Shown piece after piece: positions 9,487 through 17,415 of a stretch of 64,000 nt of DNA. Numbering within the stretch: the first letter of the stretch is position 1; each line of letters begins with the position of its first letter. The stretch lies in the NCBI RefSeq assembly GCF_037646705.1, contig NZ_JBBHER010000001.1, forward strand, positions 62,001 through 126,000, in the 5' to 3' direction. The notes below the pieces were generated by a model. It ran no database searches. It saw nothing but the letters and a program-made list of their open reading frames with translations, and was not told the DNA's origin. This DNA is from Pikeienuella litoralis. Its GTDB lineage: Bacteria; Pseudomonadota; Alphaproteobacteria; Rhodobacterales; Rhodobacteraceae. Made by a program: the position numbers and the translations under genes.

Positions 9487-9927
9487 TCAACTTTGCCGCC
9501 AGGGGAGACCGCGCGCTTTCCACCCGTTCATGGCGCCGCGCCGGCTTTCGCCATCGAGATCGCCCTCGAATCCCTCGGTGATGTTGAAGCAGGAGAGCGC
9601 CCGCCCGGCGGCCGCGGCCGCATGCGCCGTGACGAGCGCCGCCTTCATGGACCGGCCGCCCGAGCGGCAGAGAAAATACGCGGTCTCCGCCCCTGCGCGC
9701 TCGATCGCGTCGAGCGCCTCGGCGGCGAAGTCGGGATCGACTCCCATCGACGGGAAGCTCTGCCATTCCAGCAGCGCCGGCTCTCGCCCCGTGGCGGAAA
9801 GATCCGGCAGGCCGACGAACGCCCATTCCGCGCGGGTTCTCACGTCAATCAGAATCGCCTTCTCGCCCGAGTTCAACGCGCTCCAAGCCTCCTTTGGATC
9901 GACCTCGCCAATGCCTGAAGACGTCAT
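9487..9927 (-). CDS. Rhodanese-domain protein
   Basis: A single-domain rhodanese of 146 aa. The substrate-binding LIDVRTRAEW motif and the active-site loop CRSGGRS, with its persulfide-forming cysteine, are intact, so it is probably an active sulfurtransferase. I chose the ATG at 9927 because AAGGGAGG lies five bases upstream; a GTG at 9933 is also in frame but overlaps the ribosome-binding site. It sits between rpsT and dnaA, on the same strand as both. Confidence 0.9.
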   Translation of the reverse strand: MTSSGIGEVDPKEAWSALNSGEKAILIDVRTRAEWAFVGLPDLSATGREPALLEWQSFPSMGVDPDFAAEALDAIERAGAETAYFLCRSGGRSMKAALVTAHAAAAAGRALSCFNITEGFEGDLDGESRRGAMNGWKARGLPWRQS

Positions 9928-9944
9928 CCCCACCTCCCTTGCGC

Positions 9945-10150
9945 GAATCTTCCGATGTCCGAGATAAGTAGATAGGCGAAATCCGCCGCTCCATTCAACA
10001 ATAACTCGACACGATCTCGAGGAATTAAATTGCCAAAAAGGGGGTGATTGTATTGAGCTTCACAAACAAAGCTCATGTGCGTTTATTATTTTAGCAATAA
10101 CAAACACAGGCGCCACTTGGACTTCTGTCCATATTGGTTGCGTCTGGATC
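9945..10150. other. AT-rich intergenic island between rpsT and the rhodanese gene
   Basis: Within the 399-base gap 9934-10332, this part is strikingly AT-rich for this genome, with runs such as ggaattaaattgcc and gtttattattttagcaataa near 10021-10100. I find no gene, no convincing TTATCCACA-type DnaA box and no tRNA. It could be a promoter region, a duplex-unwinding stretch or a relic of transferred DNA. Confidence 0.5.
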
Positions 10151-10240
10151 GACGTCCTATTGAATGACCGGAACCATGCCGCCACGCTCCGATTCCTTCA
10201 ACGGGTACAGAGAGTGAACGTAATTTTCTTGCCGCGAAAT

Positions 10241-10280
10241 AAATCAACGCGTGCGAGATCGCCCTCGCACGCGTTGATTT
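10241..10280 (-). terminator. Probable rpsT terminator (17-bp perfect hairpin)
   Basis: The arms 10241-10257 and 10264-10280 are perfect reverse complements with a 6-base loop. Read on the minus strand the hairpin lies about 53 bases after the rpsT stop and is followed by a T-rich stretch (GATTTATTT). It would end transcription of rpsT before the AT-rich island. Confidence 0.8.
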
Positions 10281-10332
10281 CGGACGACTCGAACGCTCCC
10301 GGCCTACCCTTGGAAGGCGCAGGCGATGCGAG

Positions 10333-10599
10333 TCAGACGGCGAGCGCCTTCACTCGGGCGGCGAGCCGGGAGACTTTGCGGCTGGCGGTGTTGGCGTGCA
10401 GGACGCCCTTGCTGGCGCCGCGCATGATCTCCGGCTGCGCCTCGCGAAGCGCGTTTTTCGCGACCTCGGCGTCGCCGCTCGCGATCGCCTCCTCGACCTT
10501 GCGCAAGAAGGTTTTGATGCGGCTCCGGCGCGCGGTGTTCGTCGCGGTGCGGCGCTCAATCTGGCGCACACGCTTCTTGGCGGATGGCGAGTTGGCCAT
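10333..10599 (-). CDS. rpsT: 30S ribosomal protein S20
   Basis: Ribosomal protein S20, 88 aa, very basic and helical, binding 16S rRNA in the body of the small subunit. The N-terminus MANSPSAKKRVRQIERR and the motif NTARRSRIKTFLRK are characteristic, and length is normal. A well-formed sigma-70 promoter lies upstream (10638-10666) and a strong hairpin downstream, so it is a single-gene transcription unit. Confidence 0.98.
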   Translation of the reverse strand: MANSPSAKKRVRQIERRTATNTARRSRIKTFLRKVEEAIASGDAEVAKNALREAQPEIMRGASKGVLHANTASRKVSRLAARVKALAV

Positions 10600-10637
10600 A
10601 TCGTGATCCCGTTCTTCTATTCTTGAAACGAGTGGCG

Positions 10638-10666
10638 CGTATACGCGCGGCCCGCCGATCCGTCAA
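10638..10666 (-). promoter_or_regulatory. Sigma-70-type promoter of rpsT
   Basis: On the minus strand TTGACG (10666-10661) and TATACG (10643-10638) are separated by 17 bases, close to consensus. The predicted transcript would start near 10631, giving a leader of about 30 bases before the rpsT ATG. Confidence 0.75.
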
Positions 10667-10691
10667 GGCGAGGGCGGGCCGGCGCTCCGGC

Positions 10692-11543
10692 TCAGCGCTG
10701 GCAGGCCGGGCAATGGAATGTCGAACGGCCGGATTGCACGATGCGCCGCACCGGGGCGGAACAGCCCGGCGTGGGGCAGGCCGCGCCCTCCCGGCCGTAG
10801 ACGCGGAAGGAGTGCTGGAAATATCCAAGCTCCCCGTCCGCCTGACGATAGTCCTTCAACGAGGAGCCGCCGGCGGCGATGGCGTCGGAGATCGTGGCGT
10901 TGATCTCCGCCGTCAGGCGCGCGACGTCGGCGGGCCCGATCGCGCCCGCCATGCGTTCGGGAGAGAGCCCGGCGCGGTGCAGCGCCTCGCAGACATAGAT
11001 GTTGCCGAGCCCGGCGATGATCCGCTGATCGAGCAAGGCCGCCTTGATCGACATTTTCCTCCCCGTGAGCCGCGCCGCCAGATAATCGGCGTGGAACGCG
11101 TTGGAGAGCGGCTCGGGCCCCAGCCCGGAGAGCAGGCGGTGATTGGCGATATCGGCCGTCGCCCAGAGATCCATCGCGCCGAAGCGGCGGGCGTCGTTGA
11201 AGGTGACGCGCGCGCCCCCCTCCATGTCCAGAACGACATGGTCGTGCTTGGCGCTTCCGCCGGCGCTCTGATGAAACACGCCCTGCTGCGCGCCGGAGAC
11301 GAGCATGCGCCCCGACATGCCGAGGTGGATGAGCAGCGTCTCGCCCCCGTCCAGATCCGCGAGAATGTATTTCGCGCGGCGGCCGAGGCGCTCCACTCGC
11401 CGGCCGGTCAGACGCTCGGCGAATCGCTCCGGGAACGGCCAGCGCAGATCCGGGCGGCGCTGGATCGCCAGGATGATTCGCCGCCCCTCCATCGCCGGCG
11501 CGAGGCCGCGCCGGACCGTCTCGACTTCGGGCAATTCAGGCAT
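10692..11543 (-). CDS. mutM: Formamidopyrimidine-DNA glycosylase
   Basis: Bifunctional DNA glycosylase/AP lyase (283 aa) that removes 8-oxoguanine and formamidopyrimidines. The N-terminus MPELPEVET supplies the catalytic proline and glutamate, and the C-terminal zinc finger (CPTPGC then CPACQ) is complete. It diverges from ubiE across 97 bases that contain a perfect 26-bp palindrome. The mutM-ubiE-ubiB grouping near rpsT and dnaA is a familiar alphaproteobacterial arrangement. Confidence 0.97.
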   Translation of the reverse strand: MPELPEVETVRRGLAPAMEGRRIILAIQRRPDLRWPFPERFAERLTGRRVERLGRRAKYILADLDGGETLLIHLGMSGRMLVSGAQQGVFHQSAGGSAKHDHVVLDMEGGARVTFNDARRFGAMDLWATADIANHRLLSGLGPEPLSNAFHADYLAARLTGRKMSIKAALLDQRIIAGLGNIYVCEALHRAGLSPERMAGAIGPADVARLTAEINATISDAIAAGGSSLKDYRQADGELGYFQHSFRVYGREGAACPTPGCSAPVRRIVQSGRSTFHCPACQR

Positions 11544-11571
11544 CCGGATCCGGCATGCGGCCCCCCTTCGG

Positions 11572-11597
11572 CGCCGCGCCCGGCGCCGGGCGCGGCG
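11572..11597. repeat. Perfect 26-bp palindrome between mutM and ubiE
   Basis: Two 13-base arms (11572-11584 and 11585-11597) are exact reverse complements with no spacer and are entirely G and C. It lies in the shared upstream region of two divergent genes. It could be an operator or a cruciform-forming sequence. Confidence 0.6.
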
Positions 11598-11640
11598 TCA
11601 GGCGTGGCGGTGGTGCGAAATCGGGGCTATGTAGCGCGTC

Positions 11641-12453
11641 ATGAGCGACAAGAGCGAGAGCCCGAGCGGCGACAAATTGGGTGGCGACGGCGGAACCCGC
11701 GCGGCGCCGGACGGCGCGACCACGCATTTCGGGTTTCGCGACGTGCCCGCCGAGGAGAAGGCGGGGCTCGTTCACGGGGTGTTTTCCTCCGTGGCGTCGA
11801 AATACGACGTGATGAACGATGTCATGTCCTTCCGCATCCACCGGCTCTGGAAGGAGGCGCTGATCGACTGGATGGCGCCCCGCCCCGGCCTTCGGCTGCT
11901 CGACGTCGCGGGCGGAACCGGGGACATCGCCTTCCGGACGCTCGACCGGCTCAAGGGCGACGGGGCGGCGACGATCTGCGACATGACCGCGCCCATGCTC
12001 GTTGAAGGCCGCAAGCGGGCGGAGGCGGAAAGCCTCTCGCATGCGCTCAGCTGGGTCTGCGGCGATGCGATGAGGCTTCCGTTCCCCGATCGGAGCTTCG
12101 ACGTCTACACCATCGCCTTCGGAATCCGGAACGTCACGAGGATCGAGGCGGCTCTGGCGGAAGCGCGCCGGGTGCTGAAGCCGGGCGGCCGGTTCCTGTG
12201 CCTGGAGTTCAGCCGTGTCGATCCGCCGCTGATGCGCAAGGCCTATGACCTTTATTCTTTTCAGGTGATTCCCCGCATGGGACACCTGATCGCGAGGGAT
12301 CGTGAAAGTTACCAGTATCTGGTGGAATCGATTCGGAAATTCCCCGATCAGGACCGGTTCGCCGCGATGATCCGTGAGGCCGGCTTCTCCCGCGTCGCCT
12401 ACCGGAATCAGACGCTCGGCGTCGCGGCGATCCATTCCGGCTGGCGGCTCTGA
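11641..12453 (+). CDS. ubiE: Ubiquinone/menaquinone C-methyltransferase UbiE
   Basis: SAM-dependent C-methyltransferase (270 aa) for the benzoquinol intermediate in ubiquinone synthesis. It has the SAM-binding motif LLDVAGGTGDIAFR, the segment FGIRNVT and the family signature FSSVASKYDVMNDVMS. The first ~28 residues are a hydrophilic extension lacking motifs. Its stop codon shares a base with the ubiB start (12453), so the two ubiquinone genes are coupled. Confidence 0.96.
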   Translation: MSDKSESPSGDKLGGDGGTRAAPDGATTHFGFRDVPAEEKAGLVHGVFSSVASKYDVMNDVMSFRIHRLWKEALIDWMAPRPGLRLLDVAGGTGDIAFRTLDRLKGDGAATICDMTAPMLVEGRKRAEAESLSHALSWVCGDAMRLPFPDRSFDVYTIAFGIRNVTRIEAALAEARRVLKPGGRFLCLEFSRVDPPLMRKAYDLYSFQVIPRMGHLIARDRESYQYLVESIRKFPDQDRFAAMIREAGFSRVAYRNQTLGVAAIHSGWRL

Positions 12454-13997
12454 TGCTGCGGTTTCTGTTGGAGGTCGGGCCGAATCTCTGGCGTCTCGCG
12501 CGGGTCGCGGCGACGTTCCGGAAAACCGGCGCGATGGAGCGGGTGCTCGACGCCGCCGGCGCACCGCGCCGCGTGTCGACGCCGCTGATGATCATCACCG
12601 CGCCTGGGCTTCTCGTCGGCATGCGGGGCGACCCCTCCCTGCCGCCGGTGGCGCGGGCGATCAACGCGCTCGGCCCCGCCTATATCAAGCTCGGCCAGAT
12701 CCTTTCGACGCGGCCGGACGTGATCGGGGCGGACCTGGCGGTGGACATGCGGAACCTGCAGGACAAGCTGCCGCCGTTCTCGATGCAGGAGGCGCGCCGC
12801 GCCGTCCGCGATGCGCTGGACCGCGAGGTGGAGGAGATCTTCTCGGAGTTCGGGCCGCCGGTCGCCGCGGCCTCGATCGCGCAGGTCCACCCCGCCATCG
12901 ACCGGGAGACCGGGCGGAAAGTCGCGGTCAAGATTCTCCGCCCCGAGATAGAAAAGCAGTTCCGGAAGGATATCGCGGCGTTCCACATGATCGCGCGGGT
13001 CATGGAGTGGGTGACGCCGCAGGCGAAGCGGCTCCGTCCGCGCGCCGTGGTCGCCCATTTCGAGGGGGTGGTGGCGCAGGAGATGGATCTGCGCCTCGAA
13101 GCGTCCGCAGCCTCGGAATTCGCCGACAACGTGAAGGACGACCCCGGCTTCAAGGTGCCTGAAATCATCTGGCCGCTCTCCGCGAGGCGGGTGATGACGG
13201 CGAGTTGGGTCGAGGGGATCTCGATCGGGGAGCCGGAGGCGCTGGCGGCGGCCGGCCATGATCTGGTCGGCCTTGCGGAGCGGGTCATCCAGATCTTCCT
13301 GCTTCAGGCGCTCCGCGACGGATTCTGGCACGCGGACATGCATCAGGGGAACCTGAAGATCGCGGCGAACGGCGATATCCTGGCGCTGGATTTCGGCATC
13401 ATGGGGCGGCTCGACCGGGTGACGCGGCGCTATTACGCGGAGATTCTGCTCGGCTTCCTCAGGAAGGATTATCACCGCGTCGCGGAAGTTCATTTCGAGG
13501 CCGGCTATGTGCCGGCGGATCGGGATGTCGACCAGTTCGCGCAGGCGCTCCGCTCGATCGGCGAGCCGATCTTCGGGCAGGACGCCTCCCGCATCTCGAT
13601 GGCGCGGCTTCTGGCCCATCTCTTCGAGGTGACGGAGCGCTTCGGCATGGAGACGCAGACGCAGCTGATTCTGCTTCAGCGCTCGATGGTGGTGGTCGAA
13701 GGGGTGGCGCGCTCGCTCGATCCGAACGCGAATATCTGGAGCGCGGCCGGCCCCGTGGTGGAGGACTGGATGCGCGACAACCTCGGCCCGAAGGCGATGC
13801 TTCGCGATACGGCGGAGACGCTGCGCGCCCTCAGCCGGATCGGCCCGCGCCTGCCCGAGCTGGCGCAGCGGTTGGTGCGGCTGGCCGAGGCGCCGGAGCC
13901 GAAACCCGCGCAGCCCCAGAAATCCCGCGCTCTGCTCTGGCTCGCGCTCGGCGCCGCCTTGGGCGCCGGGGCGGTCTGGGCCGCTTTGCAACATTAG
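12453..13997 (+). CDS. ubiB: UbiB, ABC1/ADCK-family protein for ubiquinone synthesis
   Basis: Atypical protein-kinase-like ATPase (514 aa) needed for ubiquinone synthesis. The kinase-like lysine segment VAVKILRP, the HADMHQGNLKI loop and LDFGIMGRLD are present, with a KxGQ motif (KLGQILSTRPD) near residue 77 that marks the family. A hydrophobic C-terminal helix (about 490-512) anchors it to the inner membrane. Translationally coupled to ubiE. Confidence 0.96.
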   Translation: MLRFLLEVGPNLWRLARVAATFRKTGAMERVLDAAGAPRRVSTPLMIITAPGLLVGMRGDPSLPPVARAINALGPAYIKLGQILSTRPDVIGADLAVDMRNLQDKLPPFSMQEARRAVRDALDREVEEIFSEFGPPVAAASIAQVHPAIDRETGRKVAVKILRPEIEKQFRKDIAAFHMIARVMEWVTPQAKRLRPRAVVAHFEGVVAQEMDLRLEASAASEFADNVKDDPGFKVPEIIWPLSARRVMTASWVEGISIGEPEALAAAGHDLVGLAERVIQIFLLQALRDGFWHADMHQGNLKIAANGDILALDFGIMGRLDRVTRRYYAEILLGFLRKDYHRVAEVHFEAGYVPADRDVDQFAQALRSIGEPIFGQDASRISMARLLAHLFEVTERFGMETQTQLILLQRSMVVVEGVARSLDPNANIWSAAGPVVEDWMRDNLGPKAMLRDTAETLRALSRIGPRLPELAQRLVRLAEAPEPKPAQPQKSRALLWLALGAALGAGAVWAALQH

Positions 13998-14015
13998 GCG
14001 CGGACCGGGCGGAGT

Positions 14016-14525
14016 TTACGCTTGCGTGCGCCGGCGCGCCGGCGTGTCTTGCGTTTCCCGCCGCTGGACCCGATGAAGCAGAAGGTCCAGAAAGTGAGCG
14101 ATGACCAGCGTCATGCCCAGATGGCCAATGAAGGACGACTGCGTGTAGGGGCCGAAATCCATCATGAAGCTGCGCCCGATGAACGGCGCCAAGATCCCTT
14201 GAGCGACGAACCACAAGGCGAGCCCGGCCAGGGCGCCGGTCAGCCACGGCCGCAGACCGAACGCCCGGCGGATGAAGTGGACAAACAACCCGAACCCGAG
14301 GCTTCCGATCAGGACATGAACGCCGAACGCCGCGGAATAGGGCGGGCTGGCGCCGGTCAGCCTGGATGTGGCCGCAATAACCAGGTTGGCAGGCTCCAGA
14401 GAAAAGCCGAACAAGATCGGAGAGATTGCCCATGCGTAGAGTTCAAATGCGATCTCGCCAAGTAAACCCGATAGAATGATTGAAAGTAAAACTGGCGCTT
14501 TGGTCGGCGAATGCGTGTTGGGCAT
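14016..14525 (-). CDS. Multi-pass membrane protein, unknown function
   Basis: An approximately 169-aa protein with about four hydrophobic segments and an Arg-rich cytoplasmic tail. I do not recognise the family. I chose the ATG at 14525 (MPNTHSPTK) because aaggaaa precedes it; the open frame extends to 14609. The N-terminal coding part and the upstream 14440-14700 are lower in GC than the surroundings, which may indicate relaxed selection or transfer. Divergent from the Old Yellow Enzyme gene, convergent with ubiB. Confidence 0.65.
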   Translation of the reverse strand: MPNTHSPTKAPVLLSIILSGLLGEIAFELYAWAISPILFGFSLEPANLVIAATSRLTGASPPYSAAFGVHVLIGSLGFGLFVHFIRRAFGLRPWLTGALAGLALWFVAQGILAPFIGRSFMMDFGPYTQSSFIGHLGMTLVIAHFLDLLLHRVQRRETQDTPARRRTQA

Positions 14526-14703
14526 GGCGGCTTTTCCTTGTCGTGTGCGGCCCTCTTCCGTCGGCAGATAGGTCGCGAGAGGCGCATATAAAAGAAGCGC
14601 GACGAACACAACTTATCGATTTGCCGTGAATAGCCGCAAACGGCTTGAAGCGGCCGCGCGGACGAACCAGAATAATACGTCTTGAACCTGGGAGATTTCC
14701 TCA

Positions 14704-15819
14704 ATGAGCCGACTTTTTGAACCGCTCGCCCTGGGCGGGCTCACGCTTGAGAACCGCGTGATCGTCGCGCCGATGTGCCAATACGCGGTCGAGGACGGGA
14801 CCGCGGCGGACTGGCACATGGTCCATCTCGGGCATCTCGCGCTCTCCGGCGCCGGGCTTCTCACCTTGGAGGCGACGGCGGTGAGCGCCGAGGGACGGAT
14901 CTCACCGCGCGATCTCGGGCTCTATTCCGACGAGAACGAAGCCGGGCTGGCGCGGGTGCTTGCGGCGATCCGCTCGATCTCTCCGATTCCGGTTGCGATC
15001 CAACTCGGTCACGCCGGGCGCAAAGCCTCCTCTCGCTCCCCGTTCGAGGGCGGCGCGCAGATCCGGCCGGAGGAGGAGGGCGGCTGGCTCGCCGTCGCGC
15101 CCTCCGCCATCCCGCATGGCGCCGACGACGCGCCGCCGGCGGCGCTCGACGAAGCCGGTCTCGCGCGGGTGAAGGCGGAGTTTGTGACGGCGGCCGAGAG
15201 ATCCGCGCGGCTCGGGATCGACGGAATCGAGATCCACATGGCGCATGGCTATCTGCTGCATCAGTTCCTCTCGCCGCTCTCGAACCGGCGCGCGGACGCA
15301 TACGGCGGCGCGATCGAAGGCCGGATGCGGTATCCCTTGGAGGTGTTCGAGGCGGTGCGGGCCGCGCTTCCGCCGGAGATCCCGGTCTGGGTGCGGGTCT
15401 CCGCGACCGACTGGGTCGAGGGCGGGCTCGAGGTCGGGGAGGTCATCACCCTTTGCCAGGCGCTGAAGGCGGCGGGCTGCGCCGCGGTTCACGTGTCGTC
15501 CGGCGGGCTCTCCGCGGCTCAGGACATCCCGGTCGGGCCCGGCTACCAGACGCATCTCGCGAAAGCGGTGAAAGAGGCGGTCGGCCTTCCCACGATCGCG
15601 GTCGGCTTGATCACCGAGCCGAAGCAGGCCGAGGCGATCATCGCCTCCGGCGAGGCGGACGCGGTGGCGCTCGCCCGCGCCATGCTCTGGGACCCGCGCT
15701 GGCCCTGGCGCGCGGCGGTGGCGCTGGGCGCGAAGATCGAGGCGCCGAAGCAATACTGGCGCTCGGCGCCGGCGGGGGTCGAGCCGCCGTTCCGGGGCTT
15801 CGCCCACGCTCAGCGATAG
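14704..15819 (+). CDS. NADH:flavin oxidoreductase, Old Yellow Enzyme family (YqjM-like)
   Basis: FMN-containing ene-reductase (371 aa) with a TIM-barrel fold. The start LFEPLALGGLTLENRVIVAPMCQY, here split as an N-terminal LFEPL and a flavin-binding PMCQY segment, matches the thermophilic-like YqjM class, where the cysteine modulates FMN potential. Also present are IQLGHAGRKA (substrate histidine region), IHMAHGYLLHQFLSP and the C-terminal phosphate-binding part ADAVALARAML. It probably reduces activated C=C bonds with NAD(P)H. Monocistronic and convergent with the next gene (10-base gap). Confidence 0.92.
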   Translation: MSRLFEPLALGGLTLENRVIVAPMCQYAVEDGTAADWHMVHLGHLALSGAGLLTLEATAVSAEGRISPRDLGLYSDENEAGLARVLAAIRSISPIPVAIQLGHAGRKASSRSPFEGGAQIRPEEEGGWLAVAPSAIPHGADDAPPAALDEAGLARVKAEFVTAAERSARLGIDGIEIHMAHGYLLHQFLSPLSNRRADAYGGAIEGRMRYPLEVFEAVRAALPPEIPVWVRVSATDWVEGGLEVGEVITLCQALKAAGCAAVHVSSGGLSAAQDIPVGPGYQTHLAKAVKEAVGLPTIAVGLITEPKQAEAIIASGEADAVALARAMLWDPRWPWRAAVALGAKIEAPKQYWRSAPAGVEPPFRGFAHAQR

Positions 15820-15829
15820 GCGGCGCGGC

Positions 15830-17140
15830 TCAGGCCGCGTTCGCCCGCTCCATCGCGCGCCGGTACGCGGCCACGTCGTCATCCGCGCCGATCTCGACAT
15901 CGGCGTAGGTGACGACCGCGCCCGCCCCGACGTCCCGCGTGAGCTTCACATCCTGCGCGAGGCCGATCGGCAGGGCCGCCTCCTTCAGCGAGCGGGCGGC
16001 GGGCATGAGCTTTCCCCAGACGCAATATCCGCCCTCGCCGTCCAGAATCTCGCCCGCCTTCAGGTCGCGTTTCGCCGTCGCCGCCACGTCGCCGCTGAAG
16101 CTCAGGGTCTGGCCGGTCGGCTGGCCGAGAAGAGCGGCCGAGAGGATCGAGATGTTGAGCTCCATGCCGATCAGGTGAAAGGGTTTGTACATTGCGGAAT
16201 AGCGCCCGCTGGCGTCGGTGTTCATGCCGTATTGCCGGAAACAGCCGGCGGCGTAGTCGTTCGGCGCTTCGAAGACCGCGTAGACCCCCCAGCGCAGATC
16301 GCGAAACACCGGCCTTCCGTCGCGCTCCTCCGAGGAGACGACCTCGACCATGCCCTTTCCTTCAAGCACGCCGCCTTCGGCCGCGGGCCGCAGGATATGG
16401 GCGAGGGAATCGACCCCGCAAGGCGGAAAGAGCAGCCCGTCCGATGGCGGCGTCAGGCCGCAGGCGTTGGCGATCGCGGCCATCTCCAGCGCCGATTTCG
16501 TGCCATCGGTGAAGGAGTTGAACATTTTCGGGTTCATGCCGTCGCGGCGCGCCTGCTCCGGGTCGAACCCCATATACTCCCACACCGTCTCCGGCGTGGA
16601 CTGATGATAATGCGGGCGATATTTGGTGCCCTTGCCCGCCGCGACCACGCTGAAGCCGCAGGAGCGGGCCCAGTCGACGATCTCGGCGGTCAGCGCCGGC
16701 TGGTCGCCATAGGCCATCGAATAGACGACGCCCGCCGCGCGCGCCTCGCGCCCCAGCGCGGCGCCGGCGAGCACGTCGGCCTCGACATTGACCATCACGA
16801 CATGCTTGCCCGCGCGGATCGCGGCGCGCGCATGGCGAACGCCCGCGTGCGGATTGCCGGTCGCCTCGACCACGACGTCGACATCGTCGGCGGCGATGGC
16901 GGCGGCGGAATCGTCGGTGAAGACGGTGGCGCCGATCCGGGCCTCGTCCCAGCCGACCGTGCGGCAGGCGGCGCGGGCGCCGTCGGGGCGAAGATCCGCG
17001 ATCCGGGCGACGGTCAGGCCGGGCGTCGTCGGAACCTGCGAGAGAAACATCGAGCCGAACTTTCCCGCGCCGATCAGGCAGACCCGGACGGGGGCGTTCG
17101 CGGCGGCGGCCTTGCTGAGTTTGCTCTGCAGAAACATCAT
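15830..17140 (-). CDS. NAD(P)-dependent dehydrogenase fused to a SAF domain
   Basis: A 436-aa protein of the group often called predicted homoserine dehydrogenase (COG4091). The N-terminal half is a Rossmann domain (CLIGAGKFGSMF near residue 22, VVVEATGNP near 95); the last ~90 residues look like a SAF domain (AKRDLKAGEILDGEGG, LTRDVGAGAVVTYADV), a fold shared with sialate synthase and AFP proteins. The start at 17140 is supported by GAAGGG just upstream, although the frame is open to 17347. The substrate is unknown; the divergent neighbour is a PLP-dependent C-S lyase, so a sulfur- or homoserine-linked role is only a guess. Confidence 0.82.
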   Translation of the reverse strand: MMFLQSKLSKAAAANAPVRVCLIGAGKFGSMFLSQVPTTPGLTVARIADLRPDGARAACRTVGWDEARIGATVFTDDSAAAIAADDVDVVVEATGNPHAGVRHARAAIRAGKHVVMVNVEADVLAGAALGREARAAGVVYSMAYGDQPALTAEIVDWARSCGFSVVAAGKGTKYRPHYHQSTPETVWEYMGFDPEQARRDGMNPKMFNSFTDGTKSALEMAAIANACGLTPPSDGLLFPPCGVDSLAHILRPAAEGGVLEGKGMVEVVSSEERDGRPVFRDLRWGVYAVFEAPNDYAAGCFRQYGMNTDASGRYSAMYKPFHLIGMELNISILSAALLGQPTGQTLSFSGDVAATAKRDLKAGEILDGEGGYCVWGKLMPAARSLKEAALPIGLAQDVKLTRDVGAGAVVTYADVEIGADDDVAAYRRAMERANAA

Positions 17141-17415
17141 TTTTCCCTTCAGGTGATCCTGGCCCAACAATGCCGACGCGGGGGCCGCGCGCAAGGTGCG
17201 GCGCGCCGGCAATTTCCGGCCGGACGGGAGGGCCCGCCGTGGGGCGCGGTCCTGGCGGCTCCACCGCCTCCCGGTCATGCGCTCCGGCGAGGCCGCTCGA
17301 GTCGATTGCGGCTCGAGGATCGCATGACTCTTGCGATCCTCCGCCAAAACGGATGAAAATGCGCCCGCGGCCGCCGGCCGGCCCGAGAACCTTCCCTTCG
17401 ACGAAAGGATGCGCC

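Noticed and set aside
9934..10332. Confident oriC call beside dnaA
   Set aside because: No clear DnaA boxes by eye and no genome-wide skew available; recorded only as a possibility.
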